A stretch of DNA of 64,000 nt, taken from positions 682,001 through 746,000 of the forward strand of contig NZ_CP063418.1 in NCBI RefSeq assembly GCF_013184985.2. Direction: 5' to 3'. Shown one piece after another: positions 51,969-60,094 of this stretch (its first letter is position 1; every line of letters begins with the position of its first letter). Position numbers and translations under genes: made by a program. The stretch is from Actinomyces faecalis. GTDB taxonomy: Bacteria; Actinomycetota; Actinomycetes; Actinomycetales; Actinomycetaceae. The notes under the pieces are model-generated. The model was not told where the DNA came from. It ran no database searches and worked only from the letters and a program-made list of their open reading frames with translations.

Positions 51969-52799
51969 ATGGCTACGCACCGCAACGGCAAGTACGAGCC
52001 CAAGCATTTGGCTCCGCGTCACTCCAAGACAGCCCGCGCCCTGGGCCCGTCCCTGGCGCCCGCGTCCCTGGCCCTGGGGGCGGTCGTTCTCGCCCCTACT
52101 GCGGGCGCTGCTGAGGCGCCCGTCCATGTGCCGAGCCTGGATGCTGGTGTGGCTGCCAGTTCTGCGCTTCTGGTGGATCCGGTGTCCGCGGAGCCTGTCC
52201 CGGATGGCCTGGGTGGTGTATCGGTGGTGGGGCCCGCTCCGGTGGACCCCGCCCCGGTCGACCCGGCCCCGGTCGATCCTGTACCTGCTGAGCCGGTGCC
52301 GGCTGACCCGGTTCCTGGTGAGCCGGTTCCTGGTGAGCCGGTGCCGACCGACCCGTCCCCGGCTGACCCCACGGGTCCTGTGCCTGCGGACCCGGTCGCG
52401 CCGGAGGCGGACGGGTCGGTGGGGCCTGGCGACCCTGGTACCTCGGGTCCCACGGACCCGGCTGCTCCTGACCCTGGGCTGCCGCAGGAGCCCACAGAGC
52501 CTGTTCGGCCTGGCGTGCCGGTGGCGCCGGGGACGGTGGTTGACCCGCAGGTCACGCCGGTGGTGGACGTGTCGGATGGCTCGTACTCGCTGGGTGAGGT
52601 GGCGCCGTCGGGGTCGACGTGGGTCGTGCCGGATGCCTCGGTGCCGGGCCGGTACGTGGCGGTGTCTGGTTATCGCAGTGGTGCGCGGCTGGCGCACACG
52701 GGCACGGAGGCTGTGGTGCTGGGTGTGGCTGCGGCGGTGAGTGCGGCGGCGGGTGGCCTGATGGTGGCCTCGCGTCGTCGTGGGCGTCACGAGGCGTGA
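51969..52799 (+). CDS. Proline-rich LAHTG cell-wall protein
   Basis: 276 residues; ATG at 51969 with AAGGAAGG upstream. A signal peptide (LGPSLAPASLALGAVVLAPTAGA) is followed by about 120 residues of two-residue Pro periodicity (PVDPAPVDPAPVDPVPAEPV type), a wall- or pilus-spanning extended stalk. A small domain then contains SYSLGEVAPSGSTWVV, and the sorting signal is LAHTG with a hydrophobic helix and RRRGRHEA. It pairs with the VaFE adhesin upstream as a surface module of the element. Confidence 0.82.
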   Translation: MATHRNGKYEPKHLAPRHSKTARALGPSLAPASLALGAVVLAPTAGAAEAPVHVPSLDAGVAASSALLVDPVSAEPVPDGLGGVSVVGPAPVDPAPVDPAPVDPVPAEPVPADPVPGEPVPGEPVPTDPSPADPTGPVPADPVAPEADGSVGPGDPGTSGPTDPAAPDPGLPQEPTEPVRPGVPVAPGTVVDPQVTPVVDVSDGSYSLGEVAPSGSTWVVPDASVPGRYVAVSGYRSGARLAHTGTEAVVLGVAAAVSAAAGGLMVASRRRGRHEA

Positions 52800-52874
52800 G
52801 CGGGTGACAGTCGCCCGCCACCGGGTCACGCGGTGGCGGGTGGCTGTGGTCGGGTCACGACGGGGGAGATAGCG

Positions 52875-54170
52875 ATGGCGGATGTGACAGTCACCCTGAC
52901 TGGGAGTGGCTCAGGGATGGTGGCGGTGGCGGGTCGGACGACGCCGCTGCGCGGGGCCGGGTTGGAGGCGGCGCGCGAGGAGGTGCGCCAGCTCGTGGCG
53001 CGTGCGGCCCGGGAGGCGGGGCGGGCGCTGGTGATGGAGGTCAGTGAGCCCAGCGGGCTGTGGCAGGTCGCGGTCGCGCCTGACGGCACGGTCAGTGCGG
53101 CGGGTGCGGGCCAGGCACTGCCGGGTGCAGGCAGTGTGGCACCACCACCGCCCGCTACGACCTCTGCGACAGCACCCGAGGTCGACGCTGATGATGAGTC
53201 AGCAGCTCGCCCGCAGTTTCATCGTGTGGTGCGTGTGGGCGTGGCCGGTGGAGCAGACACGGTCCCCACGGACATTGCAGCTCAGGGCGCGGACGTGTCT
53301 GAGCCGGTGTCGGCGCCTTCACCTGCCTCGGTGATGGCGGATGCTGTGCCTGCGCCTGCACTGTTCGTCCCGCAGTCCTCTGGGGCAGCTCAGTGGGAGC
53401 CAGCACAGGAGCCTGGGGGAGGAGACAAACGCCGCCACGGGCGAGTGATCGTTGTGGCGGCTTTGGCGCTAGTGGCGATCATTGTGATCGCTGCTGGAGC
53501 GTGGGCTGTGAGCACGATCAGGTCTGGCGCGGATCAGGAGGCACCAGAGGCATCCGAGGGGCAGGCCAGCGCTGCGGCTGAGCCGGAGGCGCCGGCGGTG
53601 CTGCGAGCTGGGTCCGGGTCGTGGCTGTGTCAGGCAGACGCTGAGGGCGTGGCGTGCTGGGGTGCTGCCGCTGACGGGGGCACGGCAGCACGCTCACAGA
53701 TTTCGGGTATCGACGGCGCCGTGCAGGCGCTGTCAGTGGGCCGGGGCTTCGCTGTGGCGGTGACCGGGTCTGGGGCGGTGTACGCCTGGGGCGCGGGTGA
53801 TAGTGGGCAGCTGGGTGTGGCGCAGGTGCCGCCTGCCGGGCAGGCGGTGCACGTGGGTGACCTGCCTGGGCCTGTGTCTGAGCTTGTCTCGGGCACCGAG
53901 CACACCTGCGCGATCAGCGACGGTCAGGTGTGGTGCCTGGGCTCGTCTCGCGTCGGCCAGGTCGGTGGGGTGGTCACGGCTGACCCGGTGGGCCTGACCC
54001 TGGTGGAGCTGGACGGGCGCGCGGTGAGTCTGGGGACGTCCGGGTGGGACACGTGGGCGGTGATGGAGGGCGGGTCGGTCGTGGCCTGGGGCTCCAACCA
54101 GTGGGGCCAGGTCAGTGACGCTACCGGTGTGTCGATGGTTCCCACCGTGGTCGCTGACGGGGGCCGGTGA
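52875..54170 (+). CDS. Single-pass membrane protein with RCC1-like repeats
   Basis: 431 residues; ATG at 52875 after GGGGGAG. The cytoplasmic part starts with a small domain (ADVTVTLTGSGSGMVAVAGR ... LWQVAVAPDGTVSAAG, residues 2-76) and a long acidic/Pro-rich linker. The transmembrane segment is VIVVAALALVAIIVIAAGAWAV (about 192-213). Outside are four RCC1/BNR-like repeats: VACWGAAADGG, AVYAWGAGDSGQLG, VWCLGSSRVGQVGG and VVAWGSNQWGQVSD. A full RCC1 propeller has seven blades, so this is a half propeller or oligomerises. Overlaps the next gene by TGATG. Confidence 0.75.
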   Translation: MADVTVTLTGSGSGMVAVAGRTTPLRGAGLEAAREEVRQLVARAAREAGRALVMEVSEPSGLWQVAVAPDGTVSAAGAGQALPGAGSVAPPPPATTSATAPEVDADDESAARPQFHRVVRVGVAGGADTVPTDIAAQGADVSEPVSAPSPASVMADAVPAPALFVPQSSGAAQWEPAQEPGGGDKRRHGRVIVVAALALVAIIVIAAGAWAVSTIRSGADQEAPEASEGQASAAAEPEAPAVLRAGSGSWLCQADAEGVACWGAAADGGTAARSQISGIDGAVQALSVGRGFAVAVTGSGAVYAWGAGDSGQLGVAQVPPAGQAVHVGDLPGPVSELVSGTEHTCAISDGQVWCLGSSRVGQVGGVVTADPVGLTLVELDGRAVSLGTSGWDTWAVMEGGSVVAWGSNQWGQVSDATGVSMVPTVVADGGR

Positions 54171-55231
54171 TGGAGGCGGTCAGCTGGAGAGGGTGGTTGG
54201 AGGCGCTGGCGGGCCTGTCTCCCACCGAGCACCTGGTGGCCGGTGAGCTGGCGCGCCTGGCTGACTGGCGGGGCAGCGCGATCGCGTCCACGACGTACCT
54301 GATGACGACCACAGGCCGATCACGGGCCTCGGTCTTCCGTGCGTTGGGGGAGCTAGAGCGCCGCGGTGTGATTGTGCGCGAGCAGCGACGATCCCGGCGT
54401 GGGCGTCGCCAGGGGGCGACCCGCTATCGCCTGGTGGAGCGAGTATCAGCTCCTGCCACCACAGGTAGCCAGGCCCACCACGTTGTCGGGATGGATGTGG
54501 TCAGTAGCGAGGGTGAGGTCGTCAGTCCTGATGATGATGGGCGGCTGCGCGAGTTGATCGCCCACGCTGCGAGCCATGAGTGGCAGGGTGGTGCGGCGCA
54601 GGTGCTGGCCCGTACGGTCATGGTGGAGGCGTCCGGCCAGTTCGCGGGAGCGGTGCGCCGCGCGCAGGACCTGGGCGCGATGAGCCGCGACGAGGCTGTG
54701 CTGGACACCGCCACGCGCGCCTGGGAGGCGCTGGTCACCAGTAGCGACGCCATCGTCAGGGCGTCGCGGCCCTGGGCGTGGTGGACGACGATCGTGGCCC
54801 GCGTGGGCTACGAGCTCGACGACCGGCAGGCTGTGGCGGTGGACCCGCACCTGGTGCCCGAGGAGGGCGTGCGTCCTGGAGGAGGTTCCACGAGCTCGGC
54901 GTTCGGGGTCGATGACTTCGAGGAGCGCCTGACGGGGCTGGTCGAGGCGCTCGTCGAGGCGGGCATGGAGGAGACGGTCGCGTGGGCGGGGACCCAGCGG
55001 CTGGTGGAGGTGGCGATGGTGGGCGCCTCACGTCGCCATACGGCTGCCGCGATCGACCCTCGCCTGGCGGACCTGGGGATCGGGCAGGAGTGCGCTCGGG
55101 CGTGGATGACGCTGTTGGCAGGCTCACGCCGCGGGTCAGCGGCATCGATCCTCAGGCTGGATGAGGCTGAGCTGGCTCGGCGTGCGGGGGATGTTGTGCA
55201 GCTGTGGGCCGCCCAGAAAATGGCTGCGTAA
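54170..55231 (+). CDS. Winged-helix DNA-binding protein of the element
   Basis: 353 residues. The N-terminal winged helix (LSPTEHLVAGELARLADWRGSAIASTTYLMTTTGRSRASVFRALGELERRGVIV) is followed by a basic stretch RRSRRGRRQGATRYRLV and a mostly helical C-terminal domain of about 220 residues (WEALVTSSDAIVRASRPWAWWTTIVARVG ...). It is the third HTH protein of this style in the element (44061, 46259). A regulator or replication-associated protein; no closer assignment. Confidence 0.65.
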   Translation: MEAVSWRGWLEALAGLSPTEHLVAGELARLADWRGSAIASTTYLMTTTGRSRASVFRALGELERRGVIVREQRRSRRGRRQGATRYRLVERVSAPATTGSQAHHVVGMDVVSSEGEVVSPDDDGRLRELIAHAASHEWQGGAAQVLARTVMVEASGQFAGAVRRAQDLGAMSRDEAVLDTATRAWEALVTSSDAIVRASRPWAWWTTIVARVGYELDDRQAVAVDPHLVPEEGVRPGGGSTSSAFGVDDFEERLTGLVEALVEAGMEETVAWAGTQRLVEVAMVGASRRHTAAAIDPRLADLGIGQECARAWMTLLAGSRRGSAASILRLDEAELARRAGDVVQLWAAQKMAA

Positions 55232-55250
55232 ACCTCTGTGATGCAGATCT

Positions 55251-55287
55251 CAATTGTCTGGGTCTCACAATGAGACCCAGACAATTG
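55251..55287. terminator. Bidirectional terminator between convergent genes
   Basis: A perfect 17-bp inverted repeat, left arm 55251-55267 (CAATTGTCTGGGTCTCA) and right arm 55271-55287, with a 3-base loop. TGTTTGTGG follows on the plus side. It lies 20 bp after one stop and 10 bp before the other. Confidence 0.88.
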
Positions 55288-55296
55288 TGTTTGTGG

Positions 55297-55614
55297 TCAC
55301 ATGCCGGTTTGGGTGGGGTGGTCCCCGATGATGCGTGTGCTGGTGGTGGTTGACAGGGCGCGTGCTGCGGCGTCGATGAGGGGCCTGTAGTCGGTGTCGG
55401 CGTCGACGGGGACCCATTGGGTGTGGGTGATGGTGGTGAGTCTGTACCAGAAGGCGACTGCGTGGACTGGTGGCATGCCGTAGGCGGCGGCGTCGTGTGC
55501 GTACTCGGCTACTGCGTCGGCGTAGGAGGCGGCGGCTAGGGGGTAGAAGCGGGAGCGGGCTGGGGGTTGGCCGTCGACGGTGACGACCCACTGGTGAGTG
55601 ACCTCGGTGTCCAC
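55297..55614 (-). CDS. Unknown 105-residue protein
   Basis: The only minus-strand gene in this part of the element. It starts MDTEVTHQWVVTVDGQPPAR and contains a helix SYADAVAEYAHDAAAYG and HAVAFWYRLTTITHTQWVPV. No motif or signal sequence recognised. It diverges from the gene at 55677 and has its own terminator. Confidence 0.6.
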   Translation of the reverse strand: MDTEVTHQWVVTVDGQPPARSRFYPLAAASYADAVAEYAHDAAAYGMPPVHAVAFWYRLTTITHTQWVPVDADTDYRPLIDAAARALSTTTSTRIIGDHPTQTGM

Positions 55615-55676
55615 GTGTGCTCCTGTCTTCGGGTGCGCTCATCGCGTACGTGGAGGGTGAGAGGAGGCTCCCCACG

Positions 55677-56240
55677 ATGTCCCAGCCCAATCCCTGGCTC
55701 CCGGCTCCAGCTCCAGCGCCGGCTGCGCCTGCGCCTGCGGCGCCGGTGGCGTGGAGCCCTGGCACGGTCACGGGTGTGCGTGCCAGTGGGCGCAGGCTGC
55801 CGGTTCGGGAGGTCGAGCAGGCGGGGCTGTGGGTCACCGGCGCTCATGGCGGGGCCGGGGCGACGACGTTGGCTCGGCTGCTGGGGGCGGGGGACTGTGG
55901 TACGGCCTGGCCGCACCTGAGCGGCGGGACGGTGCAGGTTCTGGTGGTCGCGCGGACCAGTTGCGCTGGGATCGAGGCTGCCCGTGATGCCGCTGTGGGG
56001 TGGGCTGCTGGCCAGGCTCCTGGTGCCCGGCTGCTGGCAGTGGTGTGGATGGCCGACGCCCCAGGGCGTCTGCCACGGCCCCTGCGTGAGGCCCTGGCGA
56101 TGGCGTCGGGCGCCTACCCGGCCTCGGTGGTGGTGCCGTGGACCGCGCGGTGGCGTCTGGCTCCGGCCTGGGGCCAGCCAGTTCCTCGTGAGATCTCCCG
56201 GGCGCTACAGGGCGTGCCCGGATACCGAAAGGACAGCTGA
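55677..56240 (+). CDS. P-loop-like protein, DUF6668 type
   Basis: 187 residues from the ATG at 55677; open frame upstream lacks a start signal. A Pro/Ala-rich N-terminus leads to LWVTGAHGGAGATTLARLLG (about residues 52-71), a ParA/MinD-like P-loop in which the usual Lys is Gly/Ala (GGAGATT). Then VLVVARTSCAGIEAARDA and LLAVVWMADAPGRLPRPLREAL. Such proteins are found next to actinobacterial T4SS genes. Nucleotide binding is doubtful without the Lys. Overlaps the next start (TGATG). Confidence 0.65.
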   Translation: MSQPNPWLPAPAPAPAAPAPAAPVAWSPGTVTGVRASGRRLPVREVEQAGLWVTGAHGGAGATTLARLLGAGDCGTAWPHLSGGTVQVLVVARTSCAGIEAARDAAVGWAAGQAPGARLLAVVWMADAPGRLPRPLREALAMASGAYPASVVVPWTARWRLAPAWGQPVPREISRALQGVPGYRKDS

Positions 56241-56533
56241 TGACCCTCTACAGCCACCTGGTGACCCTGGCTCCGCTGGTCAGTCCCACCCCGCAGGCCC
56301 CGCCTGGCGTGACGGAGAAGGTGAACATGATCCTGGGCTACACGATGTGGGCCGGAGGCATCGTGGCGGTCCTGTCCCTGCTGATCGCCGGCATCGTCAT
56401 CATGCTCAACTCCATGGGGCGGGCAGGTGACGGGGCTGAGCGCGTCGTGCGCGCGCTGGGCTTCGTCTTCATCGGTGCGATCGTGGTCGGCGGTGCTGGT
56501 GCGATCGGCTCCGCCCTGGTCCCGGGCGTGTGA
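56240..56533 (+). CDS. Small membrane protein, VirB2/TrbC-like
   Basis: 97 residues with two hydrophobic segments: MWAGGIVAVLSLLIAGIVIML and VVRALGFVFIGAIVVGGAGAIGSAL, joined by a short polar loop (NSMGRAGDGAE). Size, two-helix layout and position ahead of VirB6 and VirB4 genes fit a T4SS pilin-like subunit. The first ~30 residues could be a signal sequence. Assignment by topology and context only. Confidence 0.6.
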   Translation: MTLYSHLVTLAPLVSPTPQAPPGVTEKVNMILGYTMWAGGIVAVLSLLIAGIVIMLNSMGRAGDGAERVVRALGFVFIGAIVVGGAGAIGSALVPGV

Positions 56534-56537
56534 TCCT

Positions 56538-57260
56538 GTGTCTGACGACGTCACCTCGACCCCGTCGCCGTTCACGCGTCCGGCCTTCATCGTCTCGGCG
56601 GTCATGCTCCTGGCCCTGGTGGTCGGGGCGGTCGCGCTGTGGCTGACAGGCAGTGACCCCGCGCCCAATACCCCTACTGACGTCTCCGTCTCTCAGGCTG
56701 GCGCGCCAGTGGCGGGGAATGAGTCGGACTCAGTGTGTGGCCTGGCACCTGGTGACCAGAGTGTGCCGACCACGCCGCTGGGAGTTGACACCATTGAGAT
56801 TGCCCCTGGCCTGGTGGTGCCCAGCGTCGATGGGGCAGGCCCGGGCGTCACCGATGGCGTCACCCGCTGCTACGCCCACTCGCCCCGGGGTGCGGTGGTG
56901 GCGGCAGCCAGCTGGATCAAGTGGATGAGCTCGCGCCAGCAGCTCGACGTCGCCACTGAGACGCTGCTGGCACCCGGCAGCGACCGCGACCGGCTCCTGG
57001 AGGAGGTCAGGCGTACGTGGGACGGGTCAACCGGCTCAGCGGTCACCGTGACCGGCTACAAGGTCAAGGTCCGCAGCACCGACGAGGTCCTGGTATCGGT
57101 CGCCGCCACAGACAGCCGCCAGCCCGGCCTGGTGGTGGCCTGGCCACTGGTCATGGTCTGGGTCGAGGGTGACTGGAAGGTCCAGCCTCCGGCTAATGAC
57201 GAGTGGGGCATGGAGCGAGTGGACCAGACGGCTGAGGGCTTCGTGCCCTGGTACGTGTGA
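56538..57260 (+). CDS. Single-pass conjugation protein, possibly VirB8-like
   Basis: 240 residues from the GTG at 56538. A short cytoplasmic N-terminus, a membrane helix (FIVSAVMLLALVVGAVALWL) and an outside domain with CYAHSPRGAVVAAASWIKWM, LLAPGSDRDRLLEEVRRTW and VMVWVEGDWKVQPPANDEW. The latter reads like an NTF2-like fold, as in VirB8/TcpC-type proteins. Two Cys (SVCGLAPGD and RCYAHS) could form a disulfide outside the cell. Family call by layout. Confidence 0.6.
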   Translation: MSDDVTSTPSPFTRPAFIVSAVMLLALVVGAVALWLTGSDPAPNTPTDVSVSQAGAPVAGNESDSVCGLAPGDQSVPTTPLGVDTIEIAPGLVVPSVDGAGPGVTDGVTRCYAHSPRGAVVAAASWIKWMSSRQQLDVATETLLAPGSDRDRLLEEVRRTWDGSTGSAVTVTGYKVKVRSTDEVLVSVAATDSRQPGLVVAWPLVMVWVEGDWKVQPPANDEWGMERVDQTAEGFVPWYV

Positions 57261-57270
57261 GGGGGCGGCG

Positions 57271-58596
57271 GTGGCTGACGGAGAGTGCTCCTGGTACGAC
57301 GTGCCGTGCAAGCTGGGGTCGGCAGCCTCTGACGCGGTGTCCTCGGGCGTGGCTGACATGGTCAAGGGGTGGGCGCAGTCAGTGCTTGAGGGTGTGGACG
57401 CCACGCTGAGTGAGCTGGGCACGTTCTGGGTGGATGTGCCCACACCGGGTCTGTCTGGCTCAGGTGCGTCGGTGGGCTGGGTGCAGTCAGCAGTGAACCC
57501 GCTGACGCTGGGGCTGGCGGTGGGGTCGATGATGGTCGCCGGGATCACGCTGATGATCACGCACCGGGGTGAGTCCGTGCGCAAGATCGTGCGCGGTATG
57601 GTGCTGCTGGTCCTCGTGTCGGGCTCAGCCATCGCGGTCACCCAGACCGTGGTCGATATCGGGGACGAGTTCTCCACGTGGATCATTGAGCAGGCCAATG
57701 AGGGTGGTGGCTCTTTCGCCGCCAAGCTGCTGACCTTGGAGACGATGACGGGCAGCTTTGCCATGATCATCATGATCGTGCTGGGCCTGGCGGCCCTGGT
57801 TGCCAACATCGTCCAGATCGGGCTGATGTTCGTGCGCTCAGCGATGCTGCTGCTGGCGGTCGGGATCATGCCGATGGCTGCGGCAGCGTCCTTCACCGAC
57901 TGGGGCGTGGAGTGGCTGAAGAGGCTCATCGGGTGGACGGCGGCTTTCGTCGCCATGAAGCCCACGGCCGCGATCATCTACGCCCTGGCTATCAGGCTCG
58001 TGTCGGGTAACAGCTGGAATATCGCTGAGGACGACGAGCTGATGAAGTTCATTCTTGGCAGCATCATGATCATTCTGGCGGCTTTCGCGCTGCCTGCGCT
58101 GGTGAGCTTCCTGGTGCCGGTGGCCGCGGTGATGGGCTCGGGCGGTGCTGCAGGTGCTGTGGTCGGTGGTGCGGCCGCGACGGGCGCGATGAGCGTGGCC
58201 CGTATGAGTGGTGGTGGTGGTGGTGGAGCCGCCGCGGCCAGCGGGGCAGACAGCGCACCCACAGGCTCCTCGCCCGCGGTGACAGGTGGCGGTAGCGGCT
58301 CGTCAGGCGGTGCGGTGGCCCTGCCGGCACCTGGTGGCGGTCAGGCGCCGTCGGCGGGCGGTGGCGCGGCGGGAGCCGGTGCGGGCGGTGGCGCGGCGGG
58401 AGCCGGTGCCGGTGCCGGTGGTGGCGCGGCTGCGGCGTCTGGTGGGGCTGCGTCTGCTGGTGCGGCGGCAGCCACAGGTGGTGCGAGCCTGGCTGTCACC
58501 GGCGCGATCCAGGCGGCGAAGACCGCGACCTCGGCGGTGCAGGGAGCGGCTTCTGAGGCGGCTGGGGCGACGGGCTCTGGGGAGGTGCAGCGGTGA
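57271..58596 (+). CDS. Polytopic T4SS channel protein, VirB6/TrbL-like
   Basis: 441 residues from the GTG at 57271. N-terminal part with WYDVPCKLGSAASDAVSSGV, then about six hydrophobic segments (PLTLGLAVGSMMVAGITLMI, MVLLVLVSGSAIAV, FAMIIMIVLGLAALVANIVQIG, MLLLAVGIMPMAAAASF, AAFVAMKPTAAIIYAL, ILAAFALPALVSFLVPVAAV). The last 130 residues are Gly/Ala-rich low complexity and probably cytoplasmic. The SAMLLLAVGIMPMAAAAS stretch resembles VirB6/TrbL transmembrane cores. It overlaps the next gene by GTGA. Confidence 0.78.
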   Translation: MADGECSWYDVPCKLGSAASDAVSSGVADMVKGWAQSVLEGVDATLSELGTFWVDVPTPGLSGSGASVGWVQSAVNPLTLGLAVGSMMVAGITLMITHRGESVRKIVRGMVLLVLVSGSAIAVTQTVVDIGDEFSTWIIEQANEGGGSFAAKLLTLETMTGSFAMIIMIVLGLAALVANIVQIGLMFVRSAMLLLAVGIMPMAAAASFTDWGVEWLKRLIGWTAAFVAMKPTAAIIYALAIRLVSGNSWNIAEDDELMKFILGSIMIILAAFALPALVSFLVPVAAVMGSGGAAGAVVGGAAATGAMSVARMSGGGGGGAAAASGADSAPTGSSPAVTGGGSGSSGGAVALPAPGGGQAPSAGGGAAGAGAGGGAAGAGAGAGGGAAAASGGAASAGAAAATGGASLAVTGAIQAAKTATSAVQGAASEAAGATGSGEVQR

Positions 58597-60092
58597 GCAG
58601 CGCTGAGCCTGTGGTGCGGACCTACGGCAACTGGAGGGTCAGCCGGGCTGCCGGGGTCGGGAGATTCACGATCGGCCAGACCCTAGCTCTGCTGGGAGCG
58701 GCGATCGCCGTTGTCATGATCAATCAGATTTTCGGCATGGGGTGGGCGGCCGGCACCGGGGTCATCGTCGCCGTCCTGGGCCTGGCCAGCGCCGTGAGGG
58801 ACAAGCACGGCATGAACATGTTTGACCGGAGGAGTGAGAAAGTGGCGTTCCGTAGGGCTAAGAGGCGCAAGGCGACGAGCTACCGCAGCGGTGTGCTAGC
58901 GAGGTCGAAGCGTGGGGATGGTCGCTGCCGGCTCCCCGGCATCCTGGGAGCCACGCACGTCAGTGAGCATGAGGACGCTCACAGGCGCCGTTTCGCCGTG
59001 ATCCATCACGGTGACGGGCGGCTGAGCGTGGCCATGGCGCTGGCTCCTGCCGGTGACGGCCTGGTCGACCAGGACATGGTCGACCGCGAGGTCGCCTTGT
59101 GGGGGATGTGGCTGTCGGACCTGTCGGATGAGGCAGGAGTGGTAGACGCCTCGGTGACGGTGGAGACCTCACCTGACACGGGGCAGAGGCTGCGCCGTGA
59201 GGTGACCTCTCGCGCTGACGCCACGGCCCCACCCATTGCAGCGCACATCATCGACGGCGTCGTCGATGCCGCAGGGGCAGGTGGGGCTCGCGTGCGTACG
59301 TGGGCGACGGTCAGCTTCGACCCTGCCAGGATGAGCTCAGACAAGCGCGGCCGCACCAGCCGAGCGGTACGTGACATCGCGACCCGTCTACCGGGTCTGA
59401 CACAGAACCTGGCTGTGGGTGGAGCCGGAGCGATCCATCTCATGACTGCCGATGAGCTGGCACGCCTGGTGCGTGTGGCCTACGACCCGGAGGTTGAGCC
59501 CGTCCTGGATCAGGCCGTGGTCGACGGAGCTGAGATCACTCTGGACTGGGCTGACGTGGGACCGGTGGCCGCTGAGGCGACATGGGACACCTACCGTCAC
59601 GACTCGGGCCTGTCACGGTCATGGACGGTGACCCGCCCACCACGGGGCATGGTCCAGTCCGGGGTGCTGCGCAGCCTGCTGCAGCTCTCACGCGACGTGG
59701 AGCGCAAGCGCGTGACCATGCTGTACCGGCCCATGGACGCAGCCCGAGCACCGGAGGTCGTCGAGCGGGACGTGGACAAGGCCACCGCCCGCATCAAAGC
59801 CTCCCGCAGGCCAACTGAGCGCATGGAGCGGGACGTCGCCCAGGCACGCCAGACCAGCCAGGAGGAGGCCGACGGCGCCAGCGTCGTGGATTTCGGCTGT
59901 GTGGTGACGGCGACCGTGTCCGGGATTGATGCCGAGCGGCGCCTGGTGGACGCCTCGGCGGCGGTGACGAGCCTGGCTGCGGGCTCGCGGATGCTGGTGC
60001 GCCCGGCATACGGCGCACAGGACTCAGCGTTCGCTCTGGGCCTGCCGCTGGGGCTGACTCCAGCGCGGCAGACGCTGAGCGGGGGATGGTGA
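58593..60092 (+). CDS. SCO6880-like T4SS protein
   Basis: 499 residues. Two membrane segments near the N-terminus (LALLGAAIAVVMINQIFGMGW and AAGTGVIVAVLGLASAV), like a PrgI/VirB3 module, are followed by a large soluble domain with LPGILGATHVSEHEDAHRRRFAVIHH, SFDPARMSSDKRG and YRHDSGLSRSWTVTRPPRGMVQSGVL. The layout matches the actinobacterial SCO6880 family, which precedes a VirB4-like ATPase in conjugative elements and stands for the VirB3 and N-terminal VirB4 regions. No Walker motifs, which are in the next gene. Confidence 0.8.
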   Translation: MSSAEPVVRTYGNWRVSRAAGVGRFTIGQTLALLGAAIAVVMINQIFGMGWAAGTGVIVAVLGLASAVRDKHGMNMFDRRSEKVAFRRAKRRKATSYRSGVLARSKRGDGRCRLPGILGATHVSEHEDAHRRRFAVIHHGDGRLSVAMALAPAGDGLVDQDMVDREVALWGMWLSDLSDEAGVVDASVTVETSPDTGQRLRREVTSRADATAPPIAAHIIDGVVDAAGAGGARVRTWATVSFDPARMSSDKRGRTSRAVRDIATRLPGLTQNLAVGGAGAIHLMTADELARLVRVAYDPEVEPVLDQAVVDGAEITLDWADVGPVAAEATWDTYRHDSGLSRSWTVTRPPRGMVQSGVLRSLLQLSRDVERKRVTMLYRPMDAARAPEVVERDVDKATARIKASRRPTERMERDVAQARQTSQEEADGASVVDFGCVVTATVSGIDAERRLVDASAAVTSLAAGSRMLVRPAYGAQDSAFALGLPLGLTPARQTLSGGW

Positions 60093-60094
60093 GC

